This document shows, piece by piece, positions 1 through 10,828 of a stretch of 64,000 bases of DNA. How positions within the stretch are numbered: position 1 is the first letter of the stretch; each line of letters starts with the position of its first letter. The stretch comes from Microstegium vimineum (Eukaryota > Streptophyta > Magnoliopsida > Poales > Poaceae): the NCBI GenBank assembly GCA_022036555.1, contig CM039129.1, positions 22,361,973 through 22,425,972 on the forward strand. The letters run 5' to 3'. Under the pieces are notes generated by a model. That model searched no databases and was not told the origin of the DNA. It saw only the letters and a list, made by a program, of their open reading frames with translations. A program made the position numbers and the translations under genes.

Positions 1-2
1 AG

Positions 3-521
3 GAAGAAGAAGACAAGGATGTTATCACCTTGATCAAGTCTCTTAGATAAGAAATTCTCAAGCTCAAGACTGACAAGACCAAGCTTGCTAGTGGGTTTGA
101 GAAATTCACCAAGGGCCACAACCTTCAAAGTGAGCTCTTGATGAACACAGTCATGAAGAATGACAAAATGGGTATTGGGTTCAAGGAGAACCAAGTGATG
201 AAGGCCAAGGTCAAGATTGAGGCCAAGAACTATTAAAAGAACAAGTACAATGGCTACAATCAAGACAAGCCCAAGCCCAAGCCTATAAGGTGCTTTGAGT
301 GTGGTCAAGTTGGTCATTTCGCTTATGATTGCAAGACTCAACCTCCCAAGACCTTGCCTAAGCACACAAGGCCTTTTTCTAATGATGCTCACTTTGTCAT
401 CAACAAAGATTACAAGGGTAGACCACTAGTAGTGTTTCTTGGTCCACCAATGAAGAACAAGCCTAGAGTTCTTTGGGTTGCAAAGGAGTTGGTTAAGAAG
501 GCAATGGGGCCCCTCTTTTGA
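3..521 (+). pseudogene. Sirevirus gag, C-terminal part with zinc knuckle
   Basis: The frame reads from the window edge to a stop at 519-521 with two in-frame stops (near 48 and 234). A perfect CCHC knuckle, CFECGQVGHFAYDC (Cx2Cx4Hx4C), lies at 291-332 in a lysine-rich context. It is the nucleocapsid part of gag, which binds genomic RNA in virus-like particles. The conserved WVPK that usually follows lies in the next frame (about 523), so a frameshift near 505-519 separates gag from pol. In intact relatives gag and pol form one frame. Confidence 0.85.
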
Positions 522-3500
522 GTGGGTTCCCAAACAACAAGCTTAACTCCAAGTTGCTTGTGTGTTGGTGAACTACAAGACCGGTGGAAGACATTGGGTG
601 ATTGATAGTGGTTGCACTCAACATATGATCGGTGACCCCCGGATGTTCACCACACTTGATGAGGATTGCTCAAATCAAGACAGAATTACTTTTGGGGATA
701 ATTCAAAGGGAAAAGTACAAGGCTTAGGCAAAGTGGCTATCTCCCAAGATCAATCAATATCCAATGTCTTGCTAGTGCAATCTTTGAGGTTCAACTTGCT
801 ATCGGTTGGTCAACTTTGTGATCTCGGATTCCAATGTCTCTTCACTCCAAGTGAGGTTGTTGTGACCAAAGTGGATGACTCTTCATTGATATTCAAGGGA
901 TTTCGGCACAACAACTTGTACCTAGTGGACTTCACATCCAATGATGCTAGCTTGCAAACTTGTCTATTCTCCAAGAATTCTTTGGGTTGGCTATGGCATA
1001 GAAGATTAGCTCATGTGGGCATGTCAACCTTGAAGAAGCTTGTCAAGAAGGAGATGGTTAGAGGGATCAAGGATATGGTGTTTGAGAAGGACAAACTTTG
1101 TAGTGCATGTCAAGTCGACAAGCAAGTTGCAAACACCCATCCAACCAAATCTTTCATGTCAACCTCAAGAGTCCTAGAGTTGCTCCACATGGATCTATTT
1201 GGACCCACTACATATGCTAGTCTTGGAGGGAATCTCTTTTGCCTAGTGGTAGTCGATGATTACTCAAGGTACACTTGGGTGTTCTTTCTTCAAGACAAGG
1301 GAGAAACACAAAGCATATTCAAGAAGTTTGCTACAAGAGCCCAAAATGAATTTGATGTGAAGATCAAGAAGATTATAAGTGACAACGGCACCGAGTTCAT
1401 CAACACAAACATTGAGGACTATTGAGATGAAGTGGGGATCAAGCATGAGGTATCCGCCACATATACTCCACAACAAAATGGTGTTGTAGAGATGAAGAAC
1501 CGGATGCTCATAACTCTAGCAAGTTCTATGCTTGATGAGTACAACACTCCGGAGAAGTTTTGGGCGGAGGCTATCAACACCGCATGCTATGCGGCCAATC
1601 GACTCTTCGTCCAAAGACTATTGAAGAAGACCTCTTATGAGCTTGTCAATGGGAAGAAGCCGGATATTTCATTCTTCCGGATGTTTGGTTGCAAAGTGTA
1701 CATCTACAAGAAGAGCCAACACTTGGGTAAATTCCAACGGCGGTGTGACATTGGTTACCTTGTTGGATATTCGCTTAAATCCAAGGCATACCGTGTATTT
1801 AACAAAGCCATCGACTAAGTTGAAGAAACATATGACTTGGAGTTTGATGAAACTAATGGCTCCCAAGGAGCGCTTGAGGATATTGATGTAGGTGATGAAC
1901 CCTTGAGGGAGGCAATGAAGAACATGCCAATTGGTGCTATCAACCCGCAAGAGGTGGAAGAAGTTGAAGATGAAGCTAATCAAGTTCCTTCTCCACCCCA
2001 CACGTCTCAAGTTGATGAATAACAAGTGAGGGAAGCTCAAGAAGATACCTTCATCCCTCAAGATCAAGCCGAGGCCCAAGCAAGCAATGTTGAAGCACCA
2101 CTTCCCCCTCCTCAAGTTCATAATAGAAGATCAATACCTATCCTTCAAGCTCACCCCCATGAAAAAATCATCGGTAGTCCATCAAAGGGAGTTATGACTC
2201 GCTCTATACTTGCATCTTATGTTGAGCATCACTCTTTTGTTTCCTTTGTTGAGCCTACTAGTGTTGAAGAAGCACTTGTGGATCCGGATTGGGTGAATGC
2301 CATGCATGAAGAACTCAACAACTTCACCCGGGACCAAGTGTGGACACTAGAAGAGAGGCCAAAGGATGCAAGAATCATTGGCACCAAGTGGGTGTTTAGG
2401 AACAAGCAAGATGATCAAGGCGTCGTTGTGAGGAACAAGGCAGGATTGGTGGAAAAGGGGTTCTCTCAAGTAGGACTTGATTTTGGAGAGACCTTTGCCC
2501 CGGTTGCAAGACTTGAAGCCATCAGTATCCTTTTGGCGTATGCTTCACATCACAAAATGAAACTCTTTCAAATGGATGTGAAGAACGCATTCTTAAATGG
2601 TTTCATCAATGAACTTGTCTATGTCTCACAACCTCCCGGGTTTGAAGACCTAAACTTGCCTAATCATGTTTATAGGTTGTCTAAGGCACTCTACGGATTG
2701 AAGCAAGCACCAAGAGCTTGGTATGAGAGGCTAAGGGACTTCCTACTCAAGAAGGGCTTCATGATCGGGATCGTCGATACAACACTATTCACAAAGAAGC
2801 TTAATGGAGAGATCTTTGTTTGCCAAGTATATTTCAATGACATTATATTTGGGTCAACAAACCAAGATAATTGCAAGGAGTTTGGTGACTTCATGTCCAA
2901 GGAGTTCGAGATGTCCATGATTGGCAAGAGAACCTTCTTCCTTGGCTTCCAAGTGAGGCAATTGAGGGAGGGAACCTTCATATTTCAAGAGAAGTACACT
3001 CAAGACTTGCTCAAGAAATTCAAGATGGAGGATAGCAAGCCAATAAAAACCCCAATGCCTACCAATGGACACCTCGACCTTGATGAGGGAGGTAAACCAA
3101 TTGATCAAACTCTCTATCGTTCCATGATCGGTAGTTTAGTTTACCTCACCGCATCTAGGCCGTATATCATGTTTAGTATGTGTATGTGTGCTAGGTTTCA
3201 AGCAAACCCTAAGGAGTCGCATCTATGTGAGGTCAAAAGAATCCTTAGGTACTTAAGGCACACCCCTAGCATTGGCCTTTGGTATCCCAAAGGAGATCCC
3301 TTCCAACTAGTTGGCTATTCTGATTCGGATTATGCTGGGTGTAAGGTTGATAGGAAGAGTACCTCCGGAGGGTCCCATTTGCTAGGAAGATCACTTGTTT
3401 CTTGGTCCTCTAAGAAGCAAAATAGTGTGGCATTGTCAACCGCCGAGTACATTGCCATGGGAGCAAGTTGTGCACAAATCTTATACATGACCCAAACACT

Positions 3501-3792
3501 TCTTGATTACGGTGTGGTTTTAAAAGATGTTCCACTCTTGTGTGATAATGAAAGCGCCGTAAAGCTTGCTAACAACCCGGTTCAACACTCTTGCACCAAG
3601 CACATAGATATTCGCTATCACTTTCTTAGAGCTCATGTGGCTAGGAAAGACATTACACTAGTTGGAGTTAAGAGCGAAGATCAATTGGCAGATATCTTCA
3701 CTAAACCACTCGATGAAACAACCTTTTGTAGGTTGAGAAGCGAGTTGAATGTGCTTGATCACTCAAACTTCACTAAAAATGATATTGTGTGA
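520..3792 (+). pseudogene. Sirevirus pol: protease, integrase, RT, RNase H
   Basis: One frame carries the whole copia-order polyprotein. Protease has VIDSGCTQHM at about 598. The pre-integrase zinc domain (WHRRLAHVG and CSACQ) is at about 990-1110. The integrase core follows, with MDLFGP, SDNGTEF and a later glutamate near PQQNG. RT starts near 2330 with WVFRNK, and RNase H has SDSDYAG, STAEY and CDNES. In-frame stops are at 518-region leader, 1423, 1816 and 2020. The RT catalytic box, normally YVDD in this lineage, reads YFND (about 2827-2838), so one catalytic aspartate is gone. The product would be non-functional even without the stops. The frame ends at 3792. Confidence 0.9.
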
Positions 3793-5570
3793 ACCTCATG
3801 CATTCATATGTAAAATAACATGTTTAATCTATAGTAATGCACATAGGCTTGGCTAACGCGGTTGGGATAACTACCCTCAAAGCGTGTGAAGAAGCCTTAC
3901 CGTGGTTCAATACTGCAAGCAACCTAGATTCAAATTCCGTAATGCATGTCATTTGCATGAGTGTTGCTTATTGCTTTCTTTTCGGTTAAGTTTGATCATC
4001 GTCTAGGTTCGTCACTTAGGGGGAGCATTCAAAGCTCTAGTTGTTACTAATTCCCCTCTTGTGCCCCTATGGTGATCCTTGAGCTTTCTCGAACTATTTT
4101 CCTATGAAAACTATGCCTCTGGCAAACTATTTGTAAAATTGAGGGTTTGAGAGATGGTTCTTATGCCAAGGCCAACAAGTGTTTCTCTCTGCTTCTTTTG
4201 TGTTGGTACTTGGCTAGGAGAAAGACTTGAGAGAAAAACAGGAAAATTCAAAGCAAAACAAGCTCCGGACTACCCTCCGGACAACTTGCCTTAGTCTGAC
4301 GCAACCCTCCGGACCAGAGCCCGGAGCTCGGGTGCTCACTGTTGCCAAAACTCAATCTCAAGAGAGCCGTCGGACCACCTGTCTTAGTCCGACGCCCACC
4401 TCCGGACCAATGTCCGGAGCTTGGGTCCTCTTTGTACTCTCTTGTCAAACTCAAGTCTCAGCTCGTCGGACCTCCCGTCCGATGCTCCTCTAGACCATTT
4501 CTCAAGTGTCCAGTGCCCCAGTCAGCTTCCCACAGTGATGGTCAATGACCTTCGGACCACCCGTCGGACCCGCCTCCGGACTATGCAAAGTAGTCCAGAG
4601 CTGAGTGTTTTTGTGTTTATCCCCCGCGGGTCCACTGTTCAGCAGGCAGTTGCTTTTTCATCGACCGTACGCCGCGCCGCCGCTCTCGCTCCGTCGTTCG
4701 CCCACGCCGCTCGCCAATGCCTCCTCGCCACCGGTGAGCTCCCCACCGGAGCGCTGCCGCCTGCGCGCCTCCGCTCAGGCCTGCACCTCCCCTGCTCTCT
4801 CCTCGCGCCATCGCAGGAGAGCATCAGCGTCGCCCAAGCTCGCCCATTCATCGCCGCCACAACTCGCCACCGGTGATTTATTCGCCAACGACCATACACC
4901 ACTCCACCTCGCCTGCATGACCAAGCCTAGGGTTTGCCCCTATTTTGTTTTGCCAGCCAACAACAAGGTTTCCCTAACCTAGGGTTTGCCTAACCCTAGA
5001 GTGGTTCTTCGACGGTTCGTCCATTGCCGAATTCAATTCGTCGTCGTTCTCGACTCGTCACTTGTTAGGGTATGTCTTTGATCGTTGTTTTCCCGTTTTG
5101 TCGAGACCTTGATCATGTCATGCCTTAGCATTCAATTCCTTGCAAATCGTTTGATCAAATTCCACTCACTCCCAATTCCAAATCACTAAAATGTTTTCAC
5201 TAATTATAATCCGTAGTTGGTGATATCCCTTGTGGAGTTTAGTGAGGAGATTGGTTTGCTTTGATTAGATACGCTCGCTTACCTCAGGTACCACGACAGA
5301 TTTCACTCTATTCTTATCTAGATGCTTGCTTCCATACGGTATCTTATCTCTAGCGGTTATATATGCTTATATATTCCTATCTATTCTTTCAAGAAGCAGT
5401 CAGTGGCAGTGAAACTCGGGGCAAAGCTCGCGAGTATGGATTGAGGCAAAGCCTCACAAGGATCAGTCCAGTGGCTTAGCAAGCCCCTCTTGACAGTTGT
5501 GCTTGATCAGTAGATCTCTTGTCAGTTGGGCAGTAATTTCAGTGGGTTTCTAGCAGTGTTGTCTTGACAG
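3793..5570 (+). other. Long spacer between pol and third ORF
   Basis: No convincing coding frame. It contains a purine run AGGGGGAGC (about 4018-4026) just after pol, a TCCGGA-rich block (4258-4600), then a GC-rich, leader-like stretch (4640-4900) followed by AT-richer sequence with plausible splice signals. Frames called in 4421-4982 have unstructured Ala/Pro/Ser/Arg composition and are best read as GC-rich noncoding DNA. A leader for the downstream third ORF is my inference. Confidence 0.55.
4258..4600 (+). promoter_or_regulatory. Cluster of TCCGGA palindromes upstream of third ORF
   Basis: Six exact TCCGGA hexamers plus several one-base variants (TCGGACC, GTCCGACG) occur in about 340 bp. 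The same word is dense in this element's own LTR U3 (8700-9540, eight exact copies). This suggests a shared regulatory module; function is inferred. Confidence 0.45.
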
Positions 5571-7811
5571 ATGGGTAGTGGTTCTTCTATTTGATCAGTC
5601 ATAGGTCGTGCTCCTCGTGTCAGTGGTTCTGGTGATGATCCTCCTCCCCCACATCGTCCTTCTAAGTCCAAATGGAAGGGAAAAGTGGTTGAGAAGCCGA
5701 AGAATAAGAAACAAAAGCTCACCGAGGCTCAGATTGCTGAAGCGATTGCAGATGCTACAGACCGTGCAAAGCGAGGTGGTGGCTGGGGCTCAGTACGTAT
5801 CGGCTCCCCTCCGCGGGTTCTACCTACACAGCAGTCAGAGACAGTGTCTTCTCTAGTTCCGGCAGAGAAGTCAGAGCCTTCCGATGAGGCTCTTGCAGTG
5901 TCGTTGGTGCCTCCTCCTTGGGGGCGTGTCACTTGCTCTCAGGTTGCTGAGTGGCTCTAAGCTAAGGACTCGAAGCGTGGTGATAGGGCTCCCCAGGCCA
6001 CACCGGCAGCTGCTACAACAGATGATCTAGCACCTCCACCTCCAGTTCACCTCGACATGTGGAACATCACAGCCAAGCGGGTTCATAAGCTTCGATTCAT
6101 AGAGCTTGAGCGTTGGTGCCCCGATCAGCAGGATCCTAGAGCATCACTGGGTTGGCATACCCCGCTCATGGAGGACTTCTACCAAGCAGCCCAGCTCACC
6201 AGCATCCAGATCCGACCACACAAGGTTTGCTCTTTAGAGAGTATTGTTGATATTGCTGGAGAGGACGTTCGCCCCTTCCTCACATATCTTCCGGGACTCT
6301 CTGACCTCCTTGGTCATTCCAGGAACTATGTTGAGCGATGGGTGCGTGAGTTCTACGCCTCAGTCTGGATCGAGCCGACACACCACTATCTTCAGTATAC
6401 TTTCAGAGGCTGTCCGTTCAGACTGTACTTGACTCAGCTTTGAGAGGTTCTTCGCTGAGCTACTTCAGACTACTGCTTGCATGACACTTGCTACAGTGGA
6501 GTTCACTTGCCATGTCGTGCTCGCGGTGGCAATACACCCTGAGCAGAGTTTGTCACACCGCTCTTGAGGCCACCCTTCATGGAAGGCAGTCGCCGCACTT
6601 CAGCTGAGTTACTTCCAATTGTACGCCGACTGAACGATGTTCTTAGGCCTTCTCTGCTACCCCGCACTGGATACAAGGAAGGGCTTACAAACCTTCAGCA
6701 TTACCTTCTTCAGGCTCTTGTCACTCAGACACAGTTTGATCTTGCTGATTTTATAGTGGCAGAGATAGAGGATGTTGTGTTAGATGGGATCCGAGCTCGC
6801 AGACACATGTCGTATGCTCACTGGATCAGTTTCATCATTGCTACACATCTTTGGAGGTCCCATCCTGATATTCTTGATGAGTATGAGCACTCACCGACAG
6901 TCTTTCCGGATTACAAGATCCTATCTTCAGTGGACAGTCGATTTGGCTGTCGCGTCCTCCGTCAGGTCAGAATCAGGAACGCACCGACCGACATGGATGA
7001 TGTTGATGCCCATGATGAGGTCATTAGAGCAGTTGAGCAGCAGGAGCTACACGATCTTCACACTCAGGAGGCAGAGGGTGCAACTGTTGATACCTCTTCA
7101 GATAGCTCCGACGCCGACTTCTAGCCAATTCCACCTATGCCCCTATGACTCAGAGGCTGGTGGTTCGGGCACCATTCCTGCAGCTGCTCCAGACTCTTTA
7201 GTGTTGAAGATTCTAGATTGTATCTCAGAGAAGCATGGCTCTCTTGTGTCAGCAGCCACCCAGGTTCAATAGAGGCCAGATGAGATGCAGCGCCAGATGA
7301 TGGCCATGCAGCTTGAGTCACAACGGCTTCAGTTGCAGACACAACAGATCCAAGCACAGAACATGGCCTTCATGGCCCATATGATGAGATGGACTGGTGC
7401 TCCTCCGCTTGAGTTCCCTGCAGCCCTGCAGATTCAGATGATGAGTCAAATGCAGCCTTCATAGTCAGCATGCCCTTCAGTGGCACCTTTATAGGCAGTC
7501 GGCCCCTTCATGGCCCCACAACAGACAAGAGGCTCGAGGAGAGTCCGTGCCCGAGGCACCGTCGGCTTTAGCAGCTCCAGAGACACCGACAAGGATAGTG
7601 GCAGACACTTCCACTACTCCCGCCTCAGCTTCACTACCAGCTACTTCAGAGGGCCGAGTTAGCAGGCACTTCAGCTCCTGTTCCCAAGACCGCTCCACTT
7701 ACAGCTCCAGACACTCAGGGGGGAGGACTCAGAGGATGATGAGGCCTATTTGTCCGAGTTCAAGGTTCTTGATCGTGCCACGACTGCTCCTCCACCACCT
7801 CCCGACTCTTA
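5571..7811 (+). pseudogene. Sirevirus third ORF (env-like / plant transposon protein domain)
   Basis: A single frame runs from ATG 5571 to 7124 with a few in-frame stops (for example 5592, 5958, 6441). It then shifts to another frame through about 7811. The N-terminus is lysine-rich (KPKNKKQK near 5690). A globular middle region (6057-6990) includes WVREFYASVW and a helical block around LQHYLLQALVTQTQFDLADF. An acidic Ser/Asp tail ends at 7124, and the shifted part is a Gln/Met-rich likely coiled coil (about 7285-7430). In this lineage an ORF between pol and the 3' LTR is often called env-like, but I see no signal peptide or membrane segment. The middle resembles the putative plant transposon protein domain family, judged from memory of its pattern. 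It also looks alignable to the minus-strand ORF at 47998-48766. Confidence 0.6.
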
Positions 7812-8260
7812 GGTTTTAGGTGCTTCGACGCCAAAGGGTGAGAAAGGGTCGAGTATGCTAGCTTCAGGGAGAGTTAGTAGGCTTTGGTTCTTTTGATGTG
7901 TATATACTCTATCATGCATCACATTTACTGTCTTTCATGCATTGTGATATATGTGTGTGATGTTTGAGACTCTTGGTTGATTGTGTGACATGTGTGTGAA
8001 CTCATATATGTATATCATGTCACTTGGTTATGCTATATTGCTTCCGCGCTAACCTCTGATCTTTTGGTTATAGAATATCCTTTGAAATCAAGTACCTCTC
8101 TCAAATTCCTATCTCTATTGTGCTTGTCATGGCTTGAATGGTTTAGGCATGTACATGTCTTTCTTATCACTAACCCATGCCTATCTCATGTCAAGTCATG
8201 TTTCTCTAATCAAAACTCACTCATATTGTATACTCGAGCTTGTATTGTCACCAATCACCT
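7812..8260 (+). other. 3' noncoding region of sirevirus element
   Basis: AT-rich, no supported gene. It ends in the conserved pre-PPT sequence (TTGTCACCAATCACC) that is also found, slightly changed, before the LTR at 14341. Confidence 0.6.
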
Positions 8261-8273
8261 AAAAGGGGGAGAT
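8261..8273 (+). promoter_or_regulatory. Polypurine tract (plus-strand primer)
   Basis: AAAAGGGGGAGA directly precedes the TGAAGAATC LTR start. This is the classic position for the RNase-H-resistant primer of plus-strand DNA synthesis. Confidence 0.85.
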
Positions 8274-10319
8274 TGAAGAATCATGGTCCCTTGTGTTTAT
8301 GCGAGTAACGACAATGCTAGGTCACTATGACTAACATGTTTTTTCAGAGGCAAAGTCATTTGAGTTAGGTCATATGTGATGCTAGATGAATGGGCTTAAT
8401 GGATATTCATGCCCCCAAGATGGAAATCGTTTCGGTTTCAAAGGGTGGAGATACAAGGTGAAAACTAGGCTAGCTCTTAGTACCACAATGTGTGAGAAGG
8501 GCACTAAGTATAGACTAGGGCTTTGTTTTTCCTTTGACCATACTATTAAGGGGGGTATGAGGTTAGTAGATTGACCTAGGAGAGTTTGGGAATGTTGGTG
8601 TATGCACATTTGTCACAACCTGTCCTAGAGACCCTACAAACAACCCTTCAAAGAGTAGGAGCAAAACCCCTTCAAGAGATTTGGTGAGAAGAAGTGAAGA
8701 AGGGGGTGAAAGAGGCTCCGGACCAGTTTGCCTAGGAGGCTCCGGACCATTGGAAGTGGTCCGATGGTCCTGTCTTAGGCAGAGCCCTATGAAAGAGGCT
8801 CCAGATCACCTGTCCGGAGGGCTCCAGACTAATGGCCATTAGTCCGGTGGCCAGTGAGTTGTGAGTGGTGCCAGACTCATCAGCAAACCAGTTTTATGCA
8901 GTAAGTACTAGGGTTCCGGACTAGATGCTCCGGACCAATGCAAGTGGTCCGGAGGTGTCTGGTACAGTGTGTTGGGGATACTACCTCGGCGTATCCCCAG
9001 GGACTTTATGGGCCTACCGACCAGGAGACGGCCTAGCCTCGAGGCCTTGCGGCACGCGACCAGCCCACCGTGCTCGCCAAGGACTCTAGAGAATCCTTGC
9101 TCGCCAAGGAAGATTCTAGTAGATAGACTCGGATCCCTCGCCATAAGGGACCAATCGTAATCTGTTAGGATATGGAGATTGTACCCTGCTCCTCAGCTAT
9201 ATAAGGCGAGCATGGACCCCCCCCCTCAAAAACAATCTCTTAGACCTCTCTCAGATAAACTACAGATCTTGTAACCTAATACACAAGATCAATCCAGCCA
9301 CCAAAACACATGATGTAGGGTATTACGGTGATTTGCCGGCCTGAACCTATCTAAATCGTCGTGTCCACGCTCTCTGTTTTACGCTTGATTGCCGTCCCCA
9401 CACCTCTGCCTACAATCTACTACCGTAGGGTACCCCCTAGGTAGACTGCGATGCGTATTTCGTTGACACAGTGAGATTTGTATCTGCTTGTGAGCTCCGG
9501 ACCAGTGTGCATGGTCCGACGGTGTGGGCTCCGGACTAGTCCGATGCCTTTGTAGAAAGGAGAAAAAGCAGAAAACGACTAGTTGGACAGGTGGGGACTA
9601 TTTATAGTTCATCATCTCGTCCCAATTAGCTCTCTTGGCCATTGTTTTAGCTTAAGGAACCTAGAGAGAGTTCTTGGAGAGCCAAGTGCCTAGTGAGGAA
9701 AATATTTGAGAATTGTAAGCTTGTTCTTCCTCCCTAGAATGATTAGGAGTGACAAGTGTGCATCCATCCACCTTCCTAGCCTTGAGTGTGTCAAGTGAAG
9801 GTCTTTTGGTTTTTACTCTTGGTGTTCGACAGCATCTAGACGGTTTGGTGGTGATCGGAGGAAGGTGATCGCCGGAAGCTTGTTGGCGACCCTTCTCCAA
9901 GTTCTTGTGATCGGTTGTGGGCGATTCACCGAGCCGGAGTGGCGAAGAATCAGCCGGTAGAGAGCACTCATCCCTTGCGCGGGATTGAGGGGGAGCTATA
10001 CCTTGCGAGGTGCTCCAACGAGGATTAGGGGAGAGTGTTGACTCCTCGATACCGCGGGAAAACATCGATGTGTCAAGAATTCTCTTTCCCTAGCTCTTTA
10101 CATTTCAGCATTTACATTCTGTTGTGTTCTTTCCTTTCCTACTAGAATTGCATAGGTTGTTCTTTCAATTCCTTGGCTTGCTACCACTTTCTAGTTAGGA
10201 CACACCTTGCGGTAGGATCTAGGGGGTGATTGGCATTGTTAGGTTTTAATATTGGTTTAGAATTTTAAAAGAAGCCCAATTCACCCCCCCCCCCCTTTTT
10301 GGGCATCTTGATCCTTTCA
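8274..10319 (+). repeat. Sirevirus LTR, interrupted by a solo LTR
   Basis: It begins TGAAGAATC after the purine tract and ends CTTTCA before a primer-binding site. Total is 2046 bp; about 1542 bp remain after removing the 499-bp insertion and one TSD copy. U3 contains eight exact TCCGGA words (8700-9540), a TATA-like CTATTTATAG at 9598-9607, and a run of twelve C (10284-10295) about 25 bp from the 3' end. It has a purine tract on its left and a primer-binding site on its right, so it serves as the 3' LTR of one unit and the 5' LTR of the next. Confidence 0.85.
8970..9468 (+). mobile_element. 499-bp solo LTR, gypsy-like, with TSD CAGTG
   Basis: It starts TGTTGGGGATAC and ends TTTCGTTGACA, flanked by perfect 5-bp CAGTG repeats at 8965-8969 and 9469-9473. 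A TATA box CTATATAAGG lies at 9198-9207, giving plus orientation. No internal region is present, so it is a solo LTR left by recombination. Ty3/gypsy membership is inferred from the terminal sequences and the Tat-like downstream part; the family is unknown. Confidence 0.85.
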
Positions 10320-10320
10320 A

Positions 10321-10333
10321 TTGATATCAGAGC
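10321..10333 (+). promoter_or_regulatory. Primer-binding site (initiator Met tRNA type)
   Basis: TTGATATCAGAGC follows the LTR end after one base. It matches the common copia site TTGGTATCAGAGC with one G-to-A change. Confidence 0.8.
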
Positions 10334-10372
10334 AAGGTTGCTCTCAAATTAGGCTTTACCACCTAGAGCAAG

Positions 10373-10828
10373 ATGTCCCACGGGGATGGAACTCCTCCAA
10401 TGTTCGATGGAGATGACTTTCCTTATTGGAAGGTTCGTATGGAAGCCTATATAGAGGCCGTTGATGTCGGCGTTCACAAAGCTGCCACCCAATGTGGTTC
10501 AGTGTTTGCCGAAGATCCTTACTAAGAGAAAAACAATGCCAAGGCTAAGAACATCATCTTCCGAGGCATTTGTAAGGATGTGTTCAACCGTGTGAGGAAT
10601 TGCAAAACCGCACGAGGTTTGGACCGACATTTGTGCTCTAAACGAGGGCACCAAATGTAAAAGAGAAGAGCGCTATCACCTCATCATTTCTAAGATGAAT
10701 TCTTTCACTATGCTATCTCATGAAAGTGGTAATGAAATGTATTCTCGCTTGAATGTGCTTGTAGAGGAGTTGAATGGCCTTGGGCTCACCCAAATGTCAC
10801 CGGCCGATGTGGTGCGCAAGATAATTTG
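10373..10828 (+). pseudogene. Sirevirus gag, N-terminal part, truncated
   Basis: ATG at 10373 opens with MSHGDGTPPMFDGDDFPYWK, the usual start of copia gag (small polar head, then FDG..YWK). A stop occurs near 10504. A frameshift near 10610 moves the reading to another frame, which continues through TDICALNEGTK and the helical region SRLNVLVEELNGLGL to about 10828. There it is cut by a TGTAACACCC terminus. It is the same type of gag as expected for the element to its left, supporting an int-LTR-int tandem. Confidence 0.8.

Larger units (their letters stand above)
1..10319 (+). mobile_element. Sirevirus-type Ty1/copia element, 3' portion with 3' LTR
   Basis: The order seen is gag zinc knuckle, protease, integrase, reverse transcriptase, RNase H, a long spacer, a third ORF, a purine tract and an LTR. 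A downstream third ORF, a long LTR with a poly-C stretch near its 3' end and an initiator-Met-type primer site are features of the SIRE/Maximus lineage. The 5' LTR and most of gag lie before the window. Coding parts carry several stops and at least two frameshifts, so the copy is inactive. A 499-bp solo LTR is nested in the 3' LTR. Confidence 0.85.

Noticed and set aside
4421..4982. Several overlapping ORFs on both strands in a GC-rich block
   Set aside because: Ala/Pro/Arg/Ser-rich translations in all frames with no domain pattern; explained by composition of the spacer upstream of the third ORF.
4970..5005. Interstitial telomere repeat (CCCTAA/AGGGTTT words), also near 11988
   Set aside because: Only one or two imperfect units; more like telo-box words common in plant leaders.
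5571..7124. Retroviral-type envelope protein
   Set aside because: No signal peptide, transmembrane segment or furin-like site is visible; third ORF is the safer description.
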